Shown piece by piece: positions 20,038 to 24,491 of a stretch of DNA of 24,491 nt; the stretch's first letter is position 1; the number at the start of each line of letters is the position of its first letter. A model generated the notes under the pieces. It saw nothing but the letters and a program-made list of their open reading frames with translations, searched no databases and was not told where the DNA came from. Origin of the DNA: an uncultured bacterium (GTDB lineage Bacteria; Patescibacteriota; Gracilibacteria; Absconditabacterales; Absconditicoccaceae); NCBI GenBank assembly GCA_937906635.1, contig CALCYP010000004.1, positions 1 through 24,491 of the forward strand, in the 5' to 3' direction. The translations under genes and the position numbers were made by a program.

Positions 20038-21262
20038 TATCCTTTCACATATAATCTCTCAAAGCATCTGGAACGACAATATTTCAATTTTTATCCTGAT
20101 AATTTTCAATCAAAGAAATCAAAACTCTTGGTGTAGCAATAGCTGTATTATTCATTGTGAAACAATATTTAATTTTTCACTCACCATCACGATAACGAAG
20201 ATTTAATCTACGAGCTTGGAAATCTAAAAATGCTGTCACTGAGTGTGTCTCTCAGTATGAATTACGAGACGGCATCCAGCATTCCAAATCTTGTGAATTA
20301 TATTTTCATATTGCCATATCTCACGAACAAAGTTGGAGTACACGATAATGCAACTTCAAATCATCCAAAACTTCCATAGAATTATGCAAAATCTCAAAAT
20401 AGTACTTATCAGACATTTCCTCATCAGCTGGGAGAATTATCACTTGTTCAACCTTATTAAACTGATGTACTCTATAAAGTCATGCTGTATCTTTTCAATA
20501 TGTTCCAGCTTCACGACGAAAACATGCCGAATATCCACAATATTTTTTTGGTAATTCACTTTCCTCCAAAATTTCATTCATATGGTATGCTGTCACAGGG
20601 ATTTCAGAGGTTCAAATCAACCATTGATTATCTCTCGCCATCCGATAAGCATCCTCCTCTCATCATGGAAAATATCCAGTTCATTGCAGACATTCCGGAT
20701 TTACGATATTTGGCACATTCATTGGGATGAATCACTTTTTAACAAGTTTTTTCAAAGTATATTGCAAAACAGCTTGTTCCAAAAGCATTCCATCTCATTT
20801 TAGAAAATAACTCCTTGATCAACCAAGTTTTACTCCTCTATCAATATCAACCATATCATGTTTCTTCATCAAAGAGATATGATCTAATGGCTCAAAATCA
20901 AATTTTGTAGGCTCTCAATGTACTTCTGAAACTACATTTTCTGTCTCATCTTTTCAAATTGGTACATTTGGATGAAGACCTGTATTTGGCATCTTTAAAA
21001 GAGCCAAATTCAGCTCCTTTACAAGCTCTTGATATTCTGAGTCTTTAGCCTGAATCTCTGATTTCAAAGCTTTTGCTTCCTCATATTTCTTTTCTTCACC
21101 AAACTTTTTTTGTTGAAATTTCAAATCATCAATCTCTTTTTGCAATTTCCTCCTCTGCTCATCTTTTGAAAGTATAGAATCTACATCAATTTCAATATTC
21201 TTAGCAGAACAAATTTTCTTGTACCCATCTACATTTTCACGAACTTTATTTAAATCAATCAT
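20024..21262 (-). CDS. serS: seryl-tRNA synthetase
   Basis: A 412-residue class II aminoacyl-tRNA synthetase that charges tRNA-Ser (and tRNA-Sec where present); family members are about 420 residues. The N-terminal arm (1-100) is the long antiparallel coiled coil that grips the tRNA variable arm (DEQRRKLQKEIDDLKFQQKKF through LVKELNLALLKMPN). Motif 2, CFRREAGTYGKDTAGLYRVHQF, is at about 243-264. The active-site CSGDMAIGKYNSQDLECWMPSR at about 308-330 and motif 3, NNTAIATPR, near 374-382 are intact. Many invariant glycines are UGA. The C-terminus runs into a dispersed repeat. It appears monocistronic. ATG at 21262 matches the normal N-terminus. Confidence 0.97.
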
Positions 21263-21377
21263 TAGAAAAACAATAAAAATTTAAAATAACAAATAAAAAT
21301 TTACATATTTTTTTTTAGTTTTCAACAAAAAAACTTTATTTTAAACAGAGAATTCATATAAATCAAAATAACTTAAC

Positions 21378-22094
21378 TTGCATAACAAAGAAATACCTAC
21401 AATAAATTCTTACTACAATATAGAAAAGGATGCAACAAACCGACGAGAAGCTGTAAATCGTTCAATAAATTGAAATTGATACATAAATATGTATGATGAG
21501 TCTCAAATAATTTTCAAAAAAATCACATGAATGCATTTCAAAGAAAGCATGTATATATTAATACCATTTTTAGAAAGAAGATACAATGATAATAAAAAAG
21601 AAATTGATGATGCAGCAAAACAAATAAAAACAGTATTAGATGATCAAAAAGATAAAATATTTGAACTAATGGAAAAGCTAACTAAAAAACCAATTTTCAA
21701 TGATTCATTTACAATCCAATATACTACATGCAAAAGATGACCATATAACCGACAAACATGAGAAATTTGGATAATGGAACCATCAAAAAAAGAATTTAGG
21801 TATAAATACCGAACACAATCTTTTATCCATGAATTACTGCATTTTCAAACTCATAAATACTATGAGACAATACCACCAATGAATAAATTAGATAAACAAC
21901 AATTCAATCTATTAAAAGAATCCTTAACATTTTTAATAAATTATGAATTCCCTTGAATAAACAAAAGTATCGATAATGGCTATCCTCAACATCAAGAATT
22001 TAGAAAAATACTAGAAAATTATCGGATTTCTCTATGAGACAAAAAAGATTTCGAAAAACTAATAGAATTTTGATGCAAAAAAATCTTAGAATAA
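21378..22094 (+). CDS. HExxH-containing putative metalloprotease-like protein
   Basis: The frame is open from 21372. Starting at TTG 21378 it gives 238 residues; the first ATG is 21489, giving 201. The segment before that ATG (NSYYNIEKDATNRREAVNRS) looks coding, so I keep the upstream start with some doubt. Residues 149-156 read FIHELLHF, a gluzincin-type HExxH zinc motif on a helix, preceded by WIMEPSKKEF. A third ligand is not obvious. A helix-rich Lys/Glu segment (about 65-95) precedes it. There is no signal peptide or membrane helix. It is divergent from serS; the next + gene is 190 bp on. Peptidase activity is inferred from the motif alone. Confidence 0.7.
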
Positions 22095-22109
22095 CATTTC
22101 ATGAAAAAA

Positions 22110-22145
22110 CCAAAATTCTTAATTTTTAATTATTAATTCTTAATT
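22110..22145. repeat. dispersed AT-rich repeat, copy C
   Basis: Shares 29 identical bases with 20008-20036 and continues with a further TTCTTAATT block that matches the inverted copy at 12974-12996. It lies just after the HExxH gene. Confidence 0.75.
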
Positions 22146-22210
22146 TCCTTACCTCTACCTACGAAATGAGATAAAGAAATATTTTGTATTGAAATTAGAA
22201 ATTTTAACTA

Positions 22211-22236
22211 CATAATGTACACATGAAAACATTATG
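22211..22236. repeat. 8-bp perfect inverted repeat
   Basis: CATAATGT (22211-22218) and ACATTATG (22229-22236) with a 10-base centre, 48 bp before the nuclease-like gene at 22284. The shape suits an operator or a small RNA hairpin; no regulator is identified. Confidence 0.45.
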
Positions 22237-22283
22237 TTATCAGCATAATAAAAAATAATCATTTTACAAGAGAAAATATAAAA

Positions 22284-22670
22284 ATGGATTCAAACGCACA
22301 AATTATCCTTATTTGAATTGTTATTTGAACAATTTTATGATATTTGATAGCCAGATTACTTTTTGGAATACAAAATAGATGACAAAGAAAAAATGCTATT
22401 GAAAGGTCAAAACATGTAATTATGTGACAAGTAAACGAAAAGATAGCACCAATTTTGCCATGATTTCCATACAACTACAAAGATTTAGTTTTCATAGGAA
22501 AAGGGATTGATTACATAGTTTTTGACTGACTTTCTACAGGCTATCTGAAACAAATAGTATTTTTGGAAATAAAAAGTGGAAATTCAAACCTAAATAGAAA
22601 TGAACTCATGATCCAAGATTGTTTAAATAGAAAAAAAGTCTATTATGATGTACTTAGAATGAGAAAATAA
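22284..22670 (+). CDS. membrane-anchored Holliday-junction-resolvase-related nuclease
   Basis: A 128-residue protein. A single N-terminal membrane helix (about 6-28, Gly residues mostly UGA) is followed by a small PD-(D/E)XK nuclease fold. Visible family features (endonuclease-Holl family): GQVNEKIAPILPGFPYNYKDLVFIGKGIDYIVFDG, with Asp76 in the GIDY core, and VFLEIKSGNSNLNRNE carrying the E-x-K pair Glu95/Lys97. A C-terminal RKKVYYDVLR completes the pattern. Members are called Holliday-junction-resolvase-related; cutting at junctions is unproven, and membrane anchoring suggests action on DNA at the envelope, for example incoming or degraded DNA. Promoter not clear; a small inverted repeat lies upstream. 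Confidence 0.88.
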
Positions 22671-22678
22671 AAAATCAT

Positions 22679-22706
22679 TTGACATCTAAACAATAATATT
22701 TATAAT
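22679..22706 (+). promoter_or_regulatory. consensus-like promoter
   Basis: TTGACA (22679-22684), a 16-bp spacer and TATAAT (22701-22706). It is the closest match to the canonical sigma-70 consensus in the window. The start would be near 22713, about 44 nt before the ATG at 22757. Confidence 0.8.
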
Positions 22707-22756
22707 CAACAGCCTAAAGTAACTAAAAGTAAAACAAACACAAAAACAGCCGCACA

Positions 22757-23113
22757 ATGAAAAAATTAAGACCTAGAAAAAGTCTCTTTAAAGAGATTCT
22801 TTACCCATTAGAGTCCATCTTAGGACTCATTCTTACCATTATCATGTTTGTTGCAATATGTAAAAAAAGCAACTATTCAGAACTAAGAATAATAATTGTG
22901 GGTCTTGTTTGCGCCATTCTAGACATTGTTTCAATCTATAATGCTTTTAAAATGGCAAAAAAGACAAAAGAACGCCAAAAGCTATTAGACAGAAATCCTA
23001 GCTTAGTCACAGGAAAAAGTAAGAGTATTCTCGAAATTGAAAAAGAAAAAAAGATTGCTAATAGTTTAAAATTAACAATCGAAACCGTTTTCTTAATCAT
23101 CACTCTGCTATAA
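22757..23113 (+). CDS. small membrane protein, unknown function
   Basis: A 118-residue protein with a basic N-terminus (KKLRPRKSLFKE), hydrophobic helices at about 19-35 and 45-63, a cytoplasmic-looking basic loop (KMAKKTKERQKLLDRNP, then EIEKEKK), and a third hydrophobic stretch at the C-terminus (about 104-118). It has its own consensus-like promoter and a terminator 8 bp after the stop, so it is a single-gene unit. Unusually it contains no in-frame UGA: all three Gly are GGN, so it reads fully under the standard code. With only three Gly this could be chance or recent arrival. No family recognised. Confidence 0.85.
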   Translation: MKKLRPRKSLFKEILYPLESILGLILTIIMFVAICKKSNYSELRIIIVGLVCAILDIVSIYNAFKMAKKTKERQKLLDRNPSLVTGKSKSILEIEKEKKIANSLKLTIETVFLIITLL

Positions 23114-23120
23114 GAAATTC

Positions 23121-23142
23121 AAAAGCCCAATAAGGGCTTTTT
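23121..23142 (+). terminator. intrinsic terminator
   Basis: An 8-bp stem AAAAGCCC/GGGCTTTT with a 5-nt loop and T-run, immediately after the small membrane protein gene. Confidence 0.92.
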
Positions 23143-23201
23143 ATATTATATATCTTTTTCCAAAAAATGGTTGATAAAATATTCCCATTTTTTTTAAATT
23201 T

Positions 23202-23229
23202 TTGCAATAAAAAATTTCTGGTATATAAT
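23202..23229 (+). promoter_or_regulatory. promoter of the structured RNA
   Basis: TTGCAA (23202-23207), a 16-bp spacer and TATAAT (23224-23229), after the terminator at 23121-23142. The predicted start is near 23236. No coding region follows on this strand. Confidence 0.75.
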
Positions 23230-23235
23230 TAAACT

Positions 23236-23502
23236 AACAAAATAACTTATATTAAGGCTCTACTACACATAATCTGTATGCAGATTATAAAACCTTATAA
23301 CATAGGTTATGTTGTTAGAGGTATTCCTCTTTAAAACTATCCAGATCAGTTATCCAACAAGGTCGGATAGAAATCCGCAGAGAGCTTCGGATCTTTTATA
23401 TAATCAATATAAGATATCTGAAACAAACAGGTAATTTAAATTGGTTATATGAAACCAAGCCGGAGCTCTTTGTTAAAAGCTATTGGTATGCCAATAGCTT
23501 TT
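23236..23502 (+). ncRNA. predicted structured non-coding RNA, unknown family
   Basis: About 267 nt between a good promoter and a strong terminator, with no convincing open frame. Stems visible: ATAATCTG/CAGATTAT (23269-23288), AACATA/TATGTT (23299-23313), AGAGG/CCTCT (23317-23330) and CTATCC/GGATAG (23337-23370). A 12-bp helix joins 23389-23400 with 23460-23471 (A-T, G-C and two G-U pairs), enclosing smaller hairpins (ATCTT..AAGAT, CTG/CAG, GGTT/AACC), so it looks like a multi-branched domain. It lacks the tmRNA tag and ACCA end, the SRP RNA GGAA core, and RNase P motifs (rnpB is at 6470-6792). 6S RNA cannot be excluded but the fold is not a single long rod. Confidence 0.65.
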
Positions 23503-23509
23503 TCTTTTT
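23475..23509 (+). terminator. intrinsic terminator of the structured RNA
   Basis: A perfect 12-bp stem AAAAGCTATTGG/CCAATAGCTTTT with a 4-nt loop, followed by a T-rich tail. Confidence 0.92.
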
Positions 23510-23512
23510 CCA

Positions 23513-23545
23513 AAAAATCTGACTGATTTTATAGTCAGATTTTTC
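23513..23545. terminator. bidirectional intrinsic terminator
   Basis: AAAATCTGACT/AGTCAGATTTT with an 8-nt loop and A/T tracts on both sides. It lies between the structured RNA (+) and gltX (-) and can end both. Confidence 0.85.
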
Positions 23546-23550
23546 ATACT

Positions 23551-23588
23551 TCAAAAATTATTAATTTTTAATTGTTAATTCTTCATTT
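23551..23588. repeat. dispersed AT-rich repeat, copy D (diverged)
   Basis: Resembles copies B and C (TTAATTTTTAATT core, then TTAATTCTT) with several substitutions. It lies just past the end of gltX. Confidence 0.5.
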
Positions 23589-23593
23589 ATTGA

Positions 23594-24491
23594 CTATTCA
23601 TACTTAATTATCAATTTCAACCTATTTTCAACTCTATCTTTTCACATCACTTTCATCACTGAAAATAAATCTGGAGTTCTCTTGGAAGCACAAAGTGCTA
23701 ATCTCAAAAACATTGCTAAATCTCAAACCTTTCAAATATATCATCATTCTTTAAATTCAGCATTATTTGCTGCAAATCCATACTTTTTCCCAATTTGTTT
23801 CAATTGATCAAACCACTCCTCCACTGTCATATCAAAATTCAATACAGAAATATATTCATCAATAAAATCTTTCATCACATTCATATCAAAATCTCCAAAT
23901 CAATTAATCTTTCCATCTTCAGATTTTGCTCGTAATTCATCATTTTTTATCAATTTTTCTCGTTCAGAATCAAAGAAAAATCTAAGTTGTGTATCAATAT
24001 CTTTGAATGTATAAAATCTTTTTGGATCTTTTTCTGTGTGTCTTTCGATATTCAAAGCATTCCTAGCATAATCCATATCTGATTTTATCAAATCAGCCAA
24101 ATCTGTATCATATTTTTCAGCCCAAACTAATCATTCTTTGAGTAATTGATCTGTAGAAATTCTAGATAAATAAGCATTATTTACTTGTTCCATTTTTACT
24201 AAATCAATCAACGCCCCAGACTTATTCATATTTTCAAGTGCAAATTCACGATTCAAGAATGTTTTGTCCAAATTTTCTTTTTGCCACTCTTCAAAACCTG
24301 AATCCATAATCGTATACAAATAATCCAAAATTCATTGAACAGCGAATCAATTCTCAAGCAAGAATTCTACATTTGCTTCTGGATCTTTTCTCTTTGATAT
24401 TTTCCTCTTTTTACCCGTCTCCTCATCCACTTTCAAAATCTGTGCCAAATGACAATATTTTGGAGCTGGTAAATCAAATGCTTGAAAAAGC
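23594..24491 (-). CDS. gltX: glutamyl-tRNA synthetase, C-terminal part (cut by window edge)
   Basis: 299 codons of a class I synthetase; the N-terminus and HIGH motif lie beyond the window. The visible part starts just before the second signature KISKRKDPEANVEFL (24380-24410 region), the KMSKS equivalent, and continues as FAVQGILDYLYTIMDSGFEEWQ, typical of the GluRS subtype in which KxSKRKDPEA is followed by a long helical anticodon-binding domain. The C-terminal region is helical through MTVEEWFDQLKQIGKKYGFA and GDLAMFLRLALCASKRTPDLFSVM. It charges tRNA-Glu, or also tRNA-Gln if GatCAB is present. It ends before a shared terminator. Confidence 0.92.

Noticed and set aside
20333..20803. Several plus-strand frames of 70-80 codons
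   Set aside because: They are antisense to serS, whose class II synthetase motifs are intact on the minus strand.
23236..23502. tmRNA or SRP RNA assignment for the structured RNA
   Set aside because: No tag reading frame, no GGATTCGACGG-like start, no ACCA end and no SRP GGAA core are visible.

Overview
The window is very AT-rich bacterial DNA that reads coherently only if UGA codes for glycine (translation table 25). Under the standard code nearly every gene falls into short fragments. With UGA read as Gly there are long intact frames for recognisable housekeeping proteins, and UGA sits at invariant glycines: all three glycines of the PilB Walker A motif, the Nth helix-hairpin-helix glycines, and SerRS motifs 2 and 3. 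This code is known from Gracilibacteria and Absconditabacteria (SR1/BD1-5, Candidate Phyla Radiation/Patescibacteria), so the source is almost certainly a small-genome, host-dependent or predatory member of that group. No start is preceded by a clear Shine-Dalgarno sequence.

Layout. 77-3775 (+): a 1232-residue secreted surface protein with a FISUMP-like domain, two Listeria-Bacteroides repeats, beta-helix-like repeats, a 24-Gly linker and an SLH-like C-terminus. 3951-6276 (+): an OLD-family AAA ATPase-TOPRIM nuclease and a zinc-ribbon membrane protein. 6376-6792 (-): RNase P RNA followed by tRNA-Trp(CCA). 6850-8838 (-): a large protein of unknown function. 8975-11129 (+): an exported protein, endonuclease III (nth) and a PAP2 lipid phosphatase. 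11214-12475 (-): a three-gene membrane operon. 12548-12937 (-): an IscU/NifU-like protein lacking two of the three cluster cysteines. 13162-14031 (-): ATP synthase gamma (atpG) with an unusual leader, then a small unknown gene (14174-14446, -). 14623-15393 (+): an AbiEi-like regulator.

15607-19623 (-): an operon of pilB, pilC, an exported protein and lgt, linking type IV pilus assembly with lipoprotein maturation. The 3' end of lgt lies inside a small repeat-bounded insertion. 20024-21262 (-): serS, with a direct/inverted repeat cluster between it and pilB. 21378-23113 (+): an HExxH protein, a membrane-anchored Holliday-junction-resolvase-related nuclease and a small membrane protein. 23236-23502 (+): a predicted structured non-coding RNA with its own promoter and terminator. 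23594 to the window end (-): the C-terminal part of gltX.

How the genes fit together. Surface and cell-contact functions (SLH-like adhesin, type IV pilus, Lgt, PAP2 phosphatase) are mixed with core information processing (rnpB, tRNA-Trp, serS, gltX, nth). Several good promoters share a TTGCAA/TTGCAT -35 element rather than TTGACA. The best candidates for something undescribed are the structured RNA at 23236-23502, the start-codon-sequestering leader of atpG, the cysteine-depleted IscU-like protein, and the small insertion at the end of lgt.
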